A stretch of 64,000 bases of DNA from CAVSKL01 sp963728475 [NCBI: Candidatus Eiseniibacteriota bacterium] (lineage in GTDB: Bacteria > Eisenbacteria > RBG-16-71-46 > JABDJR01): the NCBI GenBank assembly GCA_963728475.1, contig CAVSKL010000001.1, positions 1,550,001 to 1,614,000 on the forward strand, given 5' to 3'. The notes under the pieces are model-generated. The model was not told where the DNA came from, did not search any database, and saw nothing but the letters and a program-made list of their open reading frames with translations. The translations under genes were made by a program, and so were the position numbers. This document shows positions 32,243 to 41,927 of this stretch, in pieces. Each line of letters starts with the position of its first letter. The stretch's first letter is position 1.

Positions 32243-32427
32243 GATCCGGCGGGGAGGCTAGCACGGATTGGGCGGCCTCCGGCACCGGGACGCCCCGGGG
32301 GAAGATCCTGGTACCGGAGCCTTCGCCCCCGTATCATGAAGAGGAACCGGATTCCCCCGAGTGGGAGCCGGAGCGCCGCAGCGTCACCCTCGCGCCGGCG
32401 GGGAACGGTGCGGCCGGAAAGCGCGGC
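32243..32427. other. Divergent spacer between lpxH and the 32428 gene
   Basis: 185 bases. The only promoter-like element is TATCAT at 32332-32337 with a poor upstream box TGGTAC (32309-32314), which would give the plus-strand gene an 85-base leader. Nothing else is distinctive. Confidence 0.3.
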
Positions 32428-32853
32428 ATGAGCGATCTTTGGGAAAGAGTCAAGAGGACGGCCGGCGAGATCTACCTCACCGCCACCGAGAAGACGGTGG
32501 AGGGAGTCAACCTGGGCGTGCGCCACCTTGACGTGGCCTCGATCCGCCGTGATCTGTCACGTGAATTCGCCGGCCTGGGAGGCCGGGTTTATCAATTGCT
32601 CAAGCGCGAGGAGCCCGACGCCATCCCCTCGGACCCGACCGTGCTCCATCACATGAATCGCCTTCGGGAGCTCGAGGAGCGCCTGGAAGAGCGTGAAGCC
32701 GAGATCCGCCGGCTCCGTGAGAGCGGCGTGCGGGCGGATCGCCGGGGCGGGCCCGTTCCCGGGGAACCGGGCGAGGGCGGCGCCGTACATTCAGAAACGG
32801 AGCCCGGAACCGCCGGCTCCGGGCAAGGCCCCGCGGAACCCCCGCGTAGCTGA
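32428..32853 (+). CDS. Hypothetical cytosolic protein with helical core and disordered tail
   Basis: 141 residues, no signal peptide or membrane segment. The first 65 residues look helical (LWERVKRTAGEIYLTATEKTVEGV, then LDVASIRRDLSREFAGLGGRVYQLL). Residues about 75-98 form a short heptad-like coiled coil (MNRLRELEERLEEREAEIRRL), and the last 40 are Gly/Pro/Glu-rich and disordered. I do not recognise the family; it recalls small YtxH- or gas-vesicle-accessory-like helical proteins only in general style. It is 33 bases upstream of an HtrA gene and probably in the same operon. Confidence 0.6.
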   Translation: MSDLWERVKRTAGEIYLTATEKTVEGVNLGVRHLDVASIRRDLSREFAGLGGRVYQLLKREEPDAIPSDPTVLHHMNRLRELEERLEEREAEIRRLRESGVRADRRGGPVPGEPGEGGAVHSETEPGTAGSGQGPAEPPRS

Positions 32854-32886
32854 GCATCCCAACCGGCCCCTCGTCCGGAGACGAAG

Positions 32887-34500
32887 ATGCGGGACCTCGA
32901 CGACATGCTCCGATCGGTCAAGTACGCCTTGATCGGCCTCACCCTGATCTCCATCGGCGTGGTGGCCGGGCTCGTCCTCTCCACCGCCCTTCCCGACGGC
33001 GTGCCGAGGAGCACCATCGGACTGGCCGCGCCGGAGTCCGCGCCCAACCGGGCGGCTCCGGGGGACCGCCCCTACGAGGTGCCGCAGTCGCTCCTGCCTC
33101 ACGGCGAGGACGGCATGGCCCCGCTCACCAGTCCTTTCACCGAGGTGGCGCGGAAGGTGGTGCCGGCGGTGGTGTCGGTGGAGAGCCGCCGCATGATCTC
33201 CCACCCGCCCCTGACCGGCCCCCACCAGGACCTGTTCCGGCGCTTCCTTCCCGATCCCGGCCAGGGCGGGGATCCGGGCGAGGGCCGGGACGGCGACGAC
33301 GGCGGCGACGACCAGATCGAGGTTCCCTCCTCGGGCTCGGGTTTCATCATCGATCCCGCCGGCTACATCCTCACCAACGATCACGTGGTCACCGACTCCG
33401 ACGGGCTCACCGTCCACCTGGCCGACGGCCGCACCTTCGACGCGTTCCTGGTCGGCACCGATCCCGGCACCGACGTGGCGGTGGTGAAGGTGGACGTGCC
33501 CGGAAACGGGAAGCCCCTCCCCTCGCTTCCTCTCGGCGACTCCGACGAGGTGCGGGTGGGCGATTGGGCCATCGCGGTGGGGAACCCCCTGGGCGAACTC
33601 GAGGGAACCCTCACTGTGGGCGTGGTGAGCGCCAAGGGGCGCAAGGACCTTCGCATCGCCGGAGGCGGCCCCGTCTACCAGGACTTCATCCAGACCGACG
33701 CCTCCATCAACTTCGGCAACTCCGGCGGCCCCCTGGTCAACGTCCGGGGCGAGGTCATCGGGATCAACTCCGCCATCAATCCCACCGGGCAGGGGCTGGG
33801 GTTCGCCATCCCCATCAACATGGCCCGCAAGGTGGGGATCGAGCTCATCCGGACCGGCACCGTCCGCCGCGGCTACCTGGGGATCGGACCGGAGGACGTC
33901 ACCGACGACATCCGCAAGGGTTGGGACATGAACAACCTCAAGGGGATCCTGGTCGGAAGCGTGGCCGACGACACCCCGGCGTCGAAGAGCGGGCTCAAGC
34001 CCGGAGACGTGATCGTCGACTTCAACGACAAGCCGGTCACCGACGTCTCCGACTTCCGGGTGCTGGTGGCGGAGAGCGGAGTGGGAGTGGATGTCCCGGT
34101 CCACTTCCTGCGGGACGGCAAGGATCACTCCATCCACGTGGTGCTGGAGGAGCGTCCCGACACCCCCGACCCCCCCGTGCCCCACGAGGAACAGCTTCCG
34201 GGCGCCGAGGGCCCGTGGCTGGGCGCCACCGTCCAGGACGTGACCGGCAAGCTGGCCAAGGACTACGCCCTTTCCGTGAGCCGCGGCCCCCTGGTCACCG
34301 GCGTGGCGGACGGCAGCCCCGCCGACCGGGGCGGCCTCCGGGAAGGGGACGTGATCCTGGAGGTCAACCGCCGCCGGGTGGAGGACACCGCTTCGCTCCA
34401 GCAGGAGCTGGAGCAGGTCGAGAAGACCGGAAAGCCGGCGGTGCTCCTGGTCCAGCGGGGGACCACCACCACCTTCGTGGCGATCCGATCCAGGGGTTAG
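32887..34500 (+). CDS. HtrA/DegP-family periplasmic serine protease, membrane-anchored, two PDZ domains
   Basis: 537 residues. An N-terminal signal-anchor (LIGLTLISIGVVAGLVLSTAL) is followed by a Pro/Asp-rich linker and a trypsin-like domain with the triad His in TNDHVV (near 162), Asp in GTDVAVVKV (near 195) and Ser in GNSGGPL (near 277). Two PDZ domains follow (GYLGIGPEDVTDDI and WLGATVQDVTGKL regions, each with a downstream GDVI). An unusual acidic insert (DPGQGGDPGEGRDGDDGGDD) precedes the protease core in place of the usual LA loop. It degrades or refolds misfolded envelope proteins. A second HtrA is encoded at 48447. Confidence 0.92.
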   Translation: MRDLDDMLRSVKYALIGLTLISIGVVAGLVLSTALPDGVPRSTIGLAAPESAPNRAAPGDRPYEVPQSLLPHGEDGMAPLTSPFTEVARKVVPAVVSVESRRMISHPPLTGPHQDLFRRFLPDPGQGGDPGEGRDGDDGGDDQIEVPSSGSGFIIDPAGYILTNDHVVTDSDGLTVHLADGRTFDAFLVGTDPGTDVAVVKVDVPGNGKPLPSLPLGDSDEVRVGDWAIAVGNPLGELEGTLTVGVVSAKGRKDLRIAGGGPVYQDFIQTDASINFGNSGGPLVNVRGEVIGINSAINPTGQGLGFAIPINMARKVGIELIRTGTVRRGYLGIGPEDVTDDIRKGWDMNNLKGILVGSVADDTPASKSGLKPGDVIVDFNDKPVTDVSDFRVLVAESGVGVDVPVHFLRDGKDHSIHVVLEERPDTPDPPVPHEEQLPGAEGPWLGATVQDVTGKLAKDYALSVSRGPLVTGVADGSPADRGGLREGDVILEVNRRRVEDTASLQQELEQVEKTGKPAVLLVQRGTTTTFVAIRSRG

Positions 34501-34521
34501 GCGGGGGGCTCCGGGTGGCGG

Positions 34522-34545
34522 GGGTTGCCCAAGTCCCGGCAATCC
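34522..34545 (+). terminator. Possible hairpin terminator after the HtrA gene
   Basis: GGGTTGCC (34522-34529) pairs with GGCAATCC (34538-34545), one G-U pair, 8-base loop; no T-tract follows. Confidence 0.3.
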
Positions 34546-34602
34546 ACCTCACAACCCGTTTAGTGATAAGCGCTTAGCGCGCGAGGTCGGCTGTTTTGCG
34601 GG

Positions 34603-34631
34603 TTGACGCGTAGGCCTCCGGCGGGTACGCT
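34603..34631 (+). promoter_or_regulatory. Sigma-70-type promoter of the M23 peptidase gene
   Basis: TTGACG (34603-34608), a 17-base spacer and TACGCT (34626-34631). A 10-bp palindrome TAAGCGCTTA (34567-34576) lies 27 bases upstream of the -35 and could bind a regulator. Confidence 0.45.
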
Positions 34632-34768
34632 TCCCAGGATTTTTGCGGGAGCCTCGGGCTGGCGCTCCCATCCGTCCGGTCGCCTGCGGACCCCGCCTCG
34701 GGCCCGCCGGCACCGGCTGGAACCATCGAGGACGGCCCCTCCGACCCCCGAACCTCCGAAAGAACCTG

Positions 34769-35692
34769 TTGGCCGCATCGTCGCACGACCACCATCACGT
34801 CCCGATCAGTCGCTCGGCCGCCCGTCTGGGGCGCCTGTCCGCGTGGGGGCTCAACCTGCTGGTGGTGTTCGGGGTGCTGGCGCTCATCGGCGGCGCGTTC
34901 ACCGTGCGCCGGCAGACCCGGAACCTGGGAAGCCCGGCCCACGTGGAGGCGGTCGAAGGCGGCCGCGCCGAGCTTCAGACCGAGCTCGTGAACCTGAACC
35001 AGAGCATGGAGAGCCTCTTCCAGGGGCTCCTGGAGGCGCAGAGCATCGCGGTCAAGGCGCGTTCGGTGGTGGGGCTCCATCCCACTCCCGCCGTGGCCGA
35101 CACTGCCGACCTCCTGCAGAGCGCCGAGGTCGCGGTGGCCGCCCTCGACGACACCGCCCTCGCCTCGGCCATGCTGAGCTCGGCGGTGCAGGTGGACGAG
35201 GCGCTGCACGAGGCCCGCGCGCTCAAGACCTCGTTCCGGGAGATCGTTCACAACATGGACGCCGAGGCCTCGGTGTGGGCGCGCATTCCCAGCATTCCAC
35301 CGGTGAACGCGCGCCGGATCTCCAGCGGGTTCGGGCTTCGCCGGGATCCCTTCACCGGCCAGCTCGCCTGGCACAAGGGGCTCGACCTCTCCTCGCCCAA
35401 GGGGACGCCGGTCCGGGCTCCCGCCGAGGGGCGGGTACTTCGCGCCGGGCGGTATCACGGGTACGGGCTCCTGGTCGAGATCGACCACGGCAACGGCATC
35501 CACACCCGCTACGGCCATAACTCGCGGCTGCTGGTGCATCCCGGCCAGATGGTGCGGCGGGGTCAGGTGATTTCCTACGTGGGACAGACCGGCCGCGCCA
35601 GCGCGCCCCATCTCCACTACGAGGTGCTCCTGCACGGCACCGAGGTCGATCCCCAGCCCTACGTCCTGCCCGATCTGCTCCCCGCCGATTGA
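34769..35692 (+). CDS. Membrane-anchored M23-family (LytM) peptidase
   Basis: About 307 residues if translation begins at TTG 34769; the start is uncertain (another TTG at 34643 lies almost at the predicted transcription start). A His-rich N-terminus and a transmembrane helix (LSAWGLNLLVVFGVLALIGGAF) precede a coiled-coil region (about residues 50-165, ELQTELVNLNQSMESLFQGLL). The M23 domain follows, with zinc ligands in LAWHKGLDLSS and HLHYEV, plus the typical GRYHGYGLLVEIDHGNG, TRYGHNS and GQVISYVGQTG. Such proteins cut peptidoglycan cross-links at division or elongation. The amidase gene follows directly. Confidence 0.85.
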   Translation: MAASSHDHHHVPISRSAARLGRLSAWGLNLLVVFGVLALIGGAFTVRRQTRNLGSPAHVEAVEGGRAELQTELVNLNQSMESLFQGLLEAQSIAVKARSVVGLHPTPAVADTADLLQSAEVAVAALDDTALASAMLSSAVQVDEALHEARALKTSFREIVHNMDAEASVWARIPSIPPVNARRISSGFGLRRDPFTGQLAWHKGLDLSSPKGTPVRAPAEGRVLRAGRYHGYGLLVEIDHGNGIHTRYGHNSRLLVHPGQMVRRGQVISYVGQTGRASAPHLHYEVLLHGTEVDPQPYVLPDLLPAD

Positions 35693-35717
35693 GTTCGCGG
35701 GCCGCCGGGTTTAGAGT
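35689..35717 (+). promoter_or_regulatory. Promoter of the amidase gene, near-leaderless
   Basis: TTGAGT (35689-35694), a 17-base spacer and TAGAGT (35712-35717), 10 bases before ATG 35728. The -35 overlaps the stop codon of the M23 gene, so the amidase can be transcribed separately. Confidence 0.5.
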
Positions 35718-35727
35718 AACCGGCGCC

Positions 35728-37005
35728 ATGTCCCTCCCATCTGCATCCCGGATCCGGCTGCCGCTCTGCCTGCTCGTCGTCTTGGCGGCGGCCGCCGCCG
35801 GCGTTCGCCCCGCCGCCGCTTCCACCATCACCGCGATCCGGTACTCCTCGAACGCGGCGCGGACGCGGGTGGTGGTGGACCTTTCCACCGCCTCCGAGTA
35901 CTCCCACCGCTCCCTCCCCGATCCGCCGCGGGTGGTGATGGAGCTTTCGGGGGCCGCTCTCGCCCCGGGGGTGGCGCCGCAGCCGGTGGGGGACGGCTAC
36001 GTGGCCCGCATCCGCATCAACGACCTGCAGAGCGGCCGGGTGCAGGTGGTGCTGGACCTGGAGAAGCCCCTCGACTACTCCACCTTCACCCTCGAGGACC
36101 CCTACCGCATCGTGATCGACGTCAAGCACGCCGGCCCCCCCGCCCCGGCCGGGCCCGCGAAGTCCGGGACCGGCGGAGAGCCGGGAGGAGGCGCCCCCTC
36201 CGTCCCGCCCCCGCCGCCGGTGGTCAATCCCATTCCGCCGCCGCGGGGGGACTGGGTGATCGCGGTGGACGCCGGGCACGGCGGCCAGGACGACGGCGCG
36301 CACTACCACGGCACCGACGAGAAGGACGTCACTCTCGAGCTGGCCCGCGAGGTGACCGCCGAGATCAACCGGCGTCCCGGCATGAAGGCGTTCATGGTGC
36401 GCAAGGGCGATTACTACATCCCGCTCTACACCCGCCGCGCGATCGCGGAGAAGGACAGCGCCGATCTCTTCGTGAGCCTCCACTGCAACGCGTCCTCCAA
36501 CCAGTCCGCCGCCGGCACCGAGGTCTACTTCCTCTCGCTCAAGGGCGCGAGCAACGAGGCGGCCAAGGAGCTGGCCAAGAAGGAGAACCAGGTGGACGAG
36601 CAGAACCAGGTCGCGCCCGAGTCGCAGGATCTGGACCAGATCCTCTTCGACATGACCCAGACCGACGTCCTGGCCAAGAGCCAGCTCTTGGCCGAGTCGT
36701 GTCTCAAGCATCTCTTCGACCTGGGCACGGTCTACGACCGGGGGGTGAAGCAGGCGGGGTTCGTGGTGCTGAAGTCGCCCCGCATTCCTTCCGTCCTGGT
36801 CGAGGCCGCGTTCCTCTCCAACAAGGGCGAGAACAAGCTCCTGCGAAGCGGCAAATGGCAGGGGTCGTTCGCCGAGTACCTCACCGACGGCATCCAGGCC
36901 TACTGCGGGAACGTGGACCGGGCGGAGCACACCAGCCGGGGCGGGGCCCGGGAGGAGCCCGGCAAAACCCGCTCGAATGTGATCCAAAATCCCCGCCGGC
37001 CTTGA
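35728..37005 (+). CDS. N-acetylmuramoyl-L-alanine amidase (AmiC type) with AMIN domain
   Basis: 425 residues from ATG 35728. A signal peptide (LPLCLLVVLAAAAAGVRPAAA) is followed by an AMIN septal-targeting domain at about 30-130 (ITAIRYSSNAARTRVVVDL, RIRINDLQSGRVQVVLDLE, PYRIVIDVKH), a Gly/Pro linker, and an Amidase_3 domain at about 172-405. Zinc and catalytic residues are visible in DAGHGGQDDGA, SLHCNAS and VLVEAAFLSN. It removes stem peptides from peptidoglycan, usually at the division site, and is normally activated by an M23-type (EnvC-like) partner. The M23 protein encoded just upstream is a good candidate. Confidence 0.9.
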   Translation: MSLPSASRIRLPLCLLVVLAAAAAGVRPAAASTITAIRYSSNAARTRVVVDLSTASEYSHRSLPDPPRVVMELSGAALAPGVAPQPVGDGYVARIRINDLQSGRVQVVLDLEKPLDYSTFTLEDPYRIVIDVKHAGPPAPAGPAKSGTGGEPGGGAPSVPPPPPVVNPIPPPRGDWVIAVDAGHGGQDDGAHYHGTDEKDVTLELAREVTAEINRRPGMKAFMVRKGDYYIPLYTRRAIAEKDSADLFVSLHCNASSNQSAAGTEVYFLSLKGASNEAAKELAKKENQVDEQNQVAPESQDLDQILFDMTQTDVLAKSQLLAESCLKHLFDLGTVYDRGVKQAGFVVLKSPRIPSVLVEAAFLSNKGENKLLRSGKWQGSFAEYLTDGIQAYCGNVDRAEHTSRGGAREEPGKTRSNVIQNPRRP

Positions 37006-37063
37006 TTCCCCGCCCTCTCCGTCTCAAGTCCCCCGGGCGCCGGGCCGATAGCAGGGCAACGAC

Positions 37064-37080
37064 GGGACCGCTCCGGTCCC
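37064..37080 (+). terminator. Short hairpin after the amidase gene
   Basis: GGGACCG-CTC-CGGTCCC, a 7-3-7 perfect dyad 60 bases after the amidase stop; no T-tract. It could be a terminator or a site controlling the STAS gene. Confidence 0.35.
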
Positions 37081-37107
37081 GGCCCGAACCGCCTCGGAGT
37101 GCCCCGG

Positions 37108-37449
37108 ATGAAGATCGAAGTCGAACGCCGCGAACCCTGGACCGTTCTCTCCCTGTCGGGGGACCTCGACCTGGAGGCCGGGCCCGGGGTCTACCTGCAG
37201 TTCCAGCGGGAGCTCCTCCAGGGGCGCACCCAGTTCCTGTTCGACCTGAACGGGGTGGCGTTGGTGGACAGCTCGGGATTGAGCGTGCTGGTGCGCTGCT
37301 ACCGGGACGCCCGGGGCCGGGGCGGCGAGGTCTGCCTGCAGAAGGTGCCGGGGCCGATCGAGAAGATCCTGGACTTCACGCGCCTGAGCACGGTGTTCCG
37401 GATGAGCGCCGGCGACCTGGCCGGCGCCGGAGAGATGAAGGCGGCCTGA
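37108..37449 (+). CDS. STAS-domain anti-sigma factor antagonist
   Basis: 113 residues from ATG 37108, with GGAG 9 bases upstream. It is a single STAS domain (LSLSGDLDLEAGPGVYLQF, TQFLFDLNGVALVDSSGLSVLV) with the phosphorylatable serine pair at residues 55-56. SpoIIAA/RsbV-like proteins bind anti-sigma kinases, and STAS proteins also work in partner-switching output of chemosensory systems. Its stop is separated by one base from the start of a CheW-like gene, so the two should act together. No RsbW-type kinase is in the window. Confidence 0.85.
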   Translation: MKIEVERREPWTVLSLSGDLDLEAGPGVYLQFQRELLQGRTQFLFDLNGVALVDSSGLSVLVRCYRDARGRGGEVCLQKVPGPIEKILDFTRLSTVFRMSAGDLAGAGEMKAA

Positions 37450-37450
37450 G

Positions 37451-37897
37451 ATGCACCCCGCCGTCTCCCGGATCAAGAATCCGGTCCTCGAGGTGCTGCT
37501 ATTCTCCGTCTCCGGAGTGCGCTACGGCGTGGAGCTGGGGCAGGTGGTGGGGCTGGTTCGCGATCTGCCCGCCGAGGGCGCGCGCTTCGAGGAAGGCCAG
37601 CTCCTGCTGTTCGAGGGCCGCGAGGTTCCGGTCTTTCCCGCCGAGGACTTCCTCCACGACCTCGGGCCGGGGGGCTGCGGCTCCCGGGAAGCCATCATCT
37701 TCGACGACGGCCGGGGATTCTACGGCATGGCGGTGGACGCCACCGAGTCGGTGCGCGAGATCACGGTGGGGGACGGCCTCTACGTCTTTCCGCCCCAGGA
37801 AGCCACCGACATCGCCCCCTGCCGCGCCTGGGGGCTCCTGAGCCTGGCCGAGCGCCCGGTGCTGCTCCTCGACATGAGCCGCGTCGCGGTCCACTGA
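37451..37897 (+). CDS. CheW-like chemosensory adaptor domain protein
   Basis: 148 residues consisting of one CheW domain: [61 protein letters not shown], and [17 protein letters not shown]. CheW domains link receptors to CheA kinase. No CheA, receptor or flagellar gene is present here, so it may belong to a dispersed chemosensory system or serve the adjacent STAS protein. The GLY-rich loop GPGGCGSR is slightly longer than usual. Confidence 0.8.
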   Translation: MHPAVSRIKNPVLEVLLFSVSGVRYGVELGQVVGLVRDLPAEGARFEEGQLLLFEGREVPVFPAEDFLHDLGPGGCGSREAIIFDDGRGFYGMAVDATESVREITVGDGLYVFPPQEATDIAPCRAWGLLSLAERPVLLLDMSRVAVH

Positions 37898-37985
37898 TCC
37901 CCCGGCTCCCGTCACCGTTCCCCCCGATTCGCATCCATCCTCCCGGGCCCCCCTCGCGGGGGGAGCCGGCGGGAGCGGTGATACC

Positions 37986-40499
37986 ATGAGCGCCATGAAC
38001 GGAGAGAACGCCAAGGTGCGCATCCCGGTCACGGGGATGACCTGCGCCGCCTGTGCCGCCACCATCCAAAAGGGCCTTTCGGGGCTCGCGGGAGTGACGA
38101 GCGCGGCGGTGAATTACGCGACCGCCGAGGCCTCGGTGGAGGGAACCCCTCCCGGCGGGGTCGGCGCGGTGGTGGCCCGGGTCCGCGACCTGGGCTACGA
38201 CGTGGCCACCGAGACCCGGCGGTACGCGGTGGAGGGGATGCACTGCGCCTCCTGCGTGAACAAGGTGGAGGGGGAGGCGGCGCGGATTCCCGGAGTGCTC
38301 TCCGCCTCGGTGAACCTGGCCGCCGGGGAGTTGCGGGTCACCGCCCTGGCGGGCGCGGCCGTCGACCGGGCGGTGGAGGAGGCGGTGGAGCGCGCGGGCT
38401 ACCGGGTGACCGAAGCCGCCGCCGCCGGCGCCGCCGAGCGGGACGAAGGGGCTCCCTGGAAACGGCGGTTCCTCCTCGCCGCGGTCTTCACCCTGCCCAT
38501 CGTGCTCGAGATGTTCCGACGCTGGATCCCCGGCGCCCGGACGTGGCCGGCCGATACGGTGGCGTGGGGGCTCCTGGTTCTCGCCGCCCCCGTCTACCTG
38601 GGCGCCGGGCTCCCCTTCCACCGGGCCGCGCTCCGCGGGTTGCGCCACCGCGCGGTGGACATGAACACCCTGATCTCGGTGGGCACCACCGCCGCCTTCG
38701 CCTACAGCCTGGCCGCCACGGTGGCGCCGGGGCTTCTGGCCGCGCGCGGCGCCGCGCCCCACGTGTACTTCGACACCACCGCCGTCATCATCACCCTGAT
38801 CCTGGCCGGGCGCTGGATGGAGGCGCGCCAGCGCGACCGCACCCGCTCCGCCATGAAGTCGCTGATCGGGCTCCGCCCCGATACCGCCCACCGCCTGGTG
38901 GACGGAGTGGAGGAAGAGATCCCGGTCGCCCGGCTCCGGGTGGGGGACCGGGTCCGGGTGCGCCCCGGCGAGCGGGTGCCCGCCGACGGCGTGATCCGCG
39001 AGGGATACACCACCCTCGACGAATCCATGATCACCGGGGAGCCGCTGCCGGTGGAGAAGGAGGCCGGGGACGAGGTGACCGGCGGCACCCTCAACGGGTC
39101 GGGAGGCCTCCAGGTCGAGGTGGCGCGGGTGGGCGACGACACCACCCTGGCCCGGATCGTCCGGCTGGTCCGCGAGGCGCAGGGGGCCAAGGCGCCCATC
39201 CAGCGGCTGGCCGACCGGGTGGCGGCGGTGTTCGTGCCGGCGGTGATCGGGGTGGCGCTTCTCACCCTCCTCGCTTGGCTGGTGTTCGACCCCACCCACA
39301 GCTTCGCCCGGGCGCTCATCCCCTTCGTGGCCGTGCTCATCATCGCCTGCCCCTGCGCGCTGGGGCTCGCCACCCCCGCCGCGATCATGGTGGGAAGCGG
39401 GGTCGGGGCGCGCCACGGCATCCTGTTCAAGGGGGGCGACGTCCTGGAGCGCGCGGGGCGCACCCGGGTGGTGGTGCTGGACAAGACCGGCACCGTGACC
39501 GCGGGGCGGCCGGCGGTCGTGCGCCTGGAAGCGGCGCCGGCGCCGGTGGCGGCGGCGGTGAACGGGACCGGGTCTCCCGGCGGAAGCGGGAACGGCCCCG
39601 GGAACGCCGCCGCCGGCTCCCCCGAAGACCGGCTCCTGGCCCTGGCCGCCGCCGCCGAGCGCGGCTCGGAGCACCCCATCGCGCGGGCGGTGGTGCGGGC
39701 GGCCGAGGAGCGCGGGCTCGAGATTCCCGAGGGAAAGCTCTTCCAGGCCAGGCCCGGCCGCGGGGTGATCGTCTCGGTGGCGGGGCAGGACCTGCGGGTG
39801 GGGAACGAGGCCTACCTCCGCGAGGAGGGGATCGATCCCGGCCCGTGGGCGGAGCGGGCGCGCGAGGCCGCCGCCGGGGGGGTGACCCCGCTTTTGGTGG
39901 CGCTGGAAGACGCGCCGCTGGGGTGGATCGGGGTGTCGGACCCGATCAAGCCCGAGGCCCCCGAGGCGGTGCGCATGCTCGACGCCCTGGGGCTGGAGGT
40001 CCACCTGGTCACCGGCGACCGCATGGAGACCGCGAGCCGGGTGGCGGAGCAGCTGGGCATCCGGCACGTGCGGGCGGGGGTGCTCCCCGGCGACAAGGCG
40101 GGGGCGGTGCGTGAGCTCCAGGCCTCGGGACGGGCGGTGATGATGGTGGGGGACGGCATCAACGACGCTCCCGCCCTGGCCCAGGCCGAGGTGGGCATCG
40201 CGCTCGGGACCGGCACCGACGTGGCCCTCGAGACCGCGCCGGTGGCGCTGCTCTCCGAGGACCTGCGGGCGGTGCCGGCGGCGATCCGGCTCAGCCGCCG
40301 GACCCTGCGCACGATCCGGCAGAACCTCTTCTGGGCCTTCGCCTACAACGTGGTGGGCATCCCGCTGGCCGCCGGCGCGCTCTACCCGGCGTTCGGGATT
40401 CGTCTCGATCCCATGATCGCGGCCGCGGCCATGGCGCTGAGCAGCGTCTCGGTCCTGACCAACTCCCTGCGCTTGCGCGCCTACGATCCCTGGAAGTAG
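37986..40499 (+). CDS. copA: Copper-exporting P1B-type ATPase CopA
   Basis: 837 residues. Two heavy-metal-associated domains each carry CxxC (GMTCAAC, Cys20 and Cys23; GMHCASC near 81-87). The membrane core has the CPC metal site ([15 protein letters not shown], near 453). The catalytic Asp is in DKTGTVTAG near 498, with SEHPIARAV (nucleotide-domain HP motif) and [10 protein letters not shown]. The CPC and GDGINDAP context identifies Cu(I) transport. A Gly/Asn-rich insert of about 20 residues ([15 protein letters not shown]) sits in the nucleotide-binding domain. It is preceded by an 88-base gap without a clear copper operator. Confidence 0.93.
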   Translation: MSAMNGENAKVRIPVTGMTCAACAATIQKGLSGLAGVTSAAVNYATAEASVEGTPPGGVGAVVARVRDLGYDVATETRRYAVEGMHCASCVNKVEGEAARIPGVLSASVNLAAGELRVTALAGAAVDRAVEEAVERAGYRVTEAAAAGAAERDEGAPWKRRFLLAAVFTLPIVLEMFRRWIPGARTWPADTVAWGLLVLAAPVYLGAGLPFHRAALRGLRHRAVDMNTLISVGTTAAFAYSLAATVAPGLLAARGAAPHVYFDTTAVIITLILAGRWMEARQRDRTRSAMKSLIGLRPDTAHRLVDGVEEEIPVARLRVGDRVRVRPGERVPADGVIREGYTTLDESMITGEPLPVEKEAGDEVTGGTLNGSGGLQVEVARVGDDTTLARIVRLVREAQGAKAPIQRLADRVAAVFVPAVIGVALLTLLAWLVFDPTHSFARALIPFVAVLIIACPCALGLATPAAIMVGSGVGARHGILFKGGDVLERAGRTRVVVLDKTGTVTAGRPAVVRLEAAPAPVAAAVNGTGSPGGSGNGPGNAAAGSPEDRLLALAAAAERGSEHPIARAVVRAAEERGLEIPEGKLFQARPGRGVIVSVAGQDLRVGNEAYLREEGIDPGPWAERAREAAAGGVTPLLVALEDAPLGWIGVSDPIKPEAPEAVRMLDALGLEVHLVTGDRMETASRVAEQLGIRHVRAGVLPGDKAGAVRELQASGRAVMMVGDGINDAPALAQAEVGIALGTGTDVALETAPVALLSEDLRAVPAAIRLSRRTLRTIRQNLFWAFAYNVVGIPLAAGALYPAFGIRLDPMIAAAAMALSSVSVLTNSLRLRAYDPWK

Positions 40500-40502
40500 G
40501 CT
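40473..40502 (+). promoter_or_regulatory. Possible leaderless promoter of the beta-CASP hydrolase gene
   Basis: TTGCGC (40473-40478), an 18-base spacer and TAGGCT (40497-40502) followed by TCGGGA-ATG. The six bases before the ATG are identical to those before the gene at 50044. It overlaps the copA stop codon. Confidence 0.35.
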
Positions 40503-40508
40503 TCGGGA

Positions 40509-41927
40509 ATGAAGATCTCATTCCACGGCGCCGCTCGCGGGGTGACCGGCTCGCGACATCTCCTCCAGGCCGCCGGCCACCGGATCCTTCTCGACTGCGG
40601 CCTCTTCCAGGGCCCCCGCGACGAGACCGAGCGGCTGAACCGCAAGTTCGGCTTCAACCCCCGGGAAGTGGACGCGGTGATCTCGAGCCACGCCCACATC
40701 GACCACTCGGGAGCGTTGCCGGGCCTGCTCAAGAACGGATTCGACGGACCCATCCACGCCACCTTCGCCACCGCCGACCTCCTCACCGTCATGCTCCGGG
40801 ACAGCGCCAACATCCAGGAGCACGACATCGCCTACGTGAACAAGCGCCGCAAGCAGCACGGCGAGCCGCCCAAGGAGCCGCTCTACACCATGGAGGACGC
40901 GGAGGAGGCGCTCGCCCACCTGGAGGGCCACCGCTACCACCGCCCGGTGCCGATCGTGCCGGGGGTGACCGCGACCTGGTACGACGCCGGGCACATCCTG
41001 GGCTCCGCGGTGGTGGAGATCCGGATCGAGGAGGGGAACGAGACCCGGGTGCTGGTGTTCTCGGGGGATCTGGGGAGGAAGCACCTGCCCATCCTCCGCG
41101 ACCCGGAGACCCCGCCCGAGGCCGACGCGCTGATCGTGGAGAGCACCTACGGCGATCGCGACCACGCTCCCATCGAGAAGATGGACGACGACCTTGCCGC
41201 GGTGGTGAACCGGGTCTACGCGCGCCAGGGAAAGCTCATCATCCCCGCGTTCGCGGTGGGCCGGACCCAGGAGCTGGTCTACGCCATGGCCCGGCTCCTC
41301 CGGGCCGGCCGGATCCCCCGCCAGGACATCTTCGTGGACAGTCCCCTGGCGGTGAACGTCACCGACATTTTCGCCCGCCATCCCGAGTGCTTCGACGCCG
41401 AGATCCGCAAGGTGCTCCGCGACACCGGCGACCCCTTCGGGTTCGATCTCCTTACCTACGTGCGCTCGGTCGACGAGAGCAAGGCGCTCAACTCCAGGAA
41501 GGGCCCCTTCGTGGTGATCTCGGCCAGCGGCATGGCGGAGGGGGGCCGCATCCTCCACCACCTGAAGAACGGGATCGGCGACAAGCGGAACCTGGTCCTG
41601 ATCGTGGGCTACCAGGGCGCCCACACCCTGGGCCGGCGGATCGAGGACCGGGTGAAGGAGGTCCGGATCTACGGCGAGCCCTACCAGCTCGAGGCCGAGG
41701 TCCAGGCCCTCCACGAGTTCAGCGCCCACGCCGACCGCAGCGACCTCCTGGCCTGGGTGAACGCCTTCAAGCGCAAGCCCTCCCGCGCCTTCGTGGTCCA
41801 CGGGGAGGAGGCGCAGAGCCTGGCCTTCGCCGAGCACCTCGAGAAGGAGGCGGGCATCGCGGAGGTGGTGGTGCCCCACCTCCACGAGACCTGCGAGGGA
41901 TGGCCCGAGGCTCCACCCCGGTCCTGA
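40509..41927 (+). CDS. Metallo-beta-lactamase fold / beta-CASP RNA-processing hydrolase
   Basis: 472 residues. The metal site HAHIDH is at residues 61-66, with the later ligands in YDAGHILGSAVVEI and SGDLGRKHLPI. The beta-CASP insert and the C-terminal RMMBL segment (VVISASGMAEGGRILHHL, YGEPYQLEAEVQALHEFSAHADRSDLLAWV, quoted in parts: EFSAHADRSDLLAW) are complete, and an RNA-specificity HGE motif (VVHGEEAQSLAFAEHL) closes the site. This is the YSH1/CPSF-73-like bacterial branch. It probably cuts or trims RNA, although some homologues have other phosphodiester substrates. Confidence 0.88.
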   Translation: MKISFHGAARGVTGSRHLLQAAGHRILLDCGLFQGPRDETERLNRKFGFNPREVDAVISSHAHIDHSGALPGLLKNGFDGPIHATFATADLLTVMLRDSANIQEHDIAYVNKRRKQHGEPPKEPLYTMEDAEEALAHLEGHRYHRPVPIVPGVTATWYDAGHILGSAVVEIRIEEGNETRVLVFSGDLGRKHLPILRDPETPPEADALIVESTYGDRDHAPIEKMDDDLAAVVNRVYARQGKLIIPAFAVGRTQELVYAMARLLRAGRIPRQDIFVDSPLAVNVTDIFARHPECFDAEIRKVLRDTGDPFGFDLLTYVRSVDESKALNSRKGPFVVISASGMAEGGRILHHLKNGIGDKRNLVLIVGYQGAHTLGRRIEDRVKEVRIYGEPYQLEAEVQALHEFSAHADRSDLLAWVNAFKRKPSRAFVVHGEEAQSLAFAEHLEKEAGIAEVVVPHLHETCEGWPEAPPRS

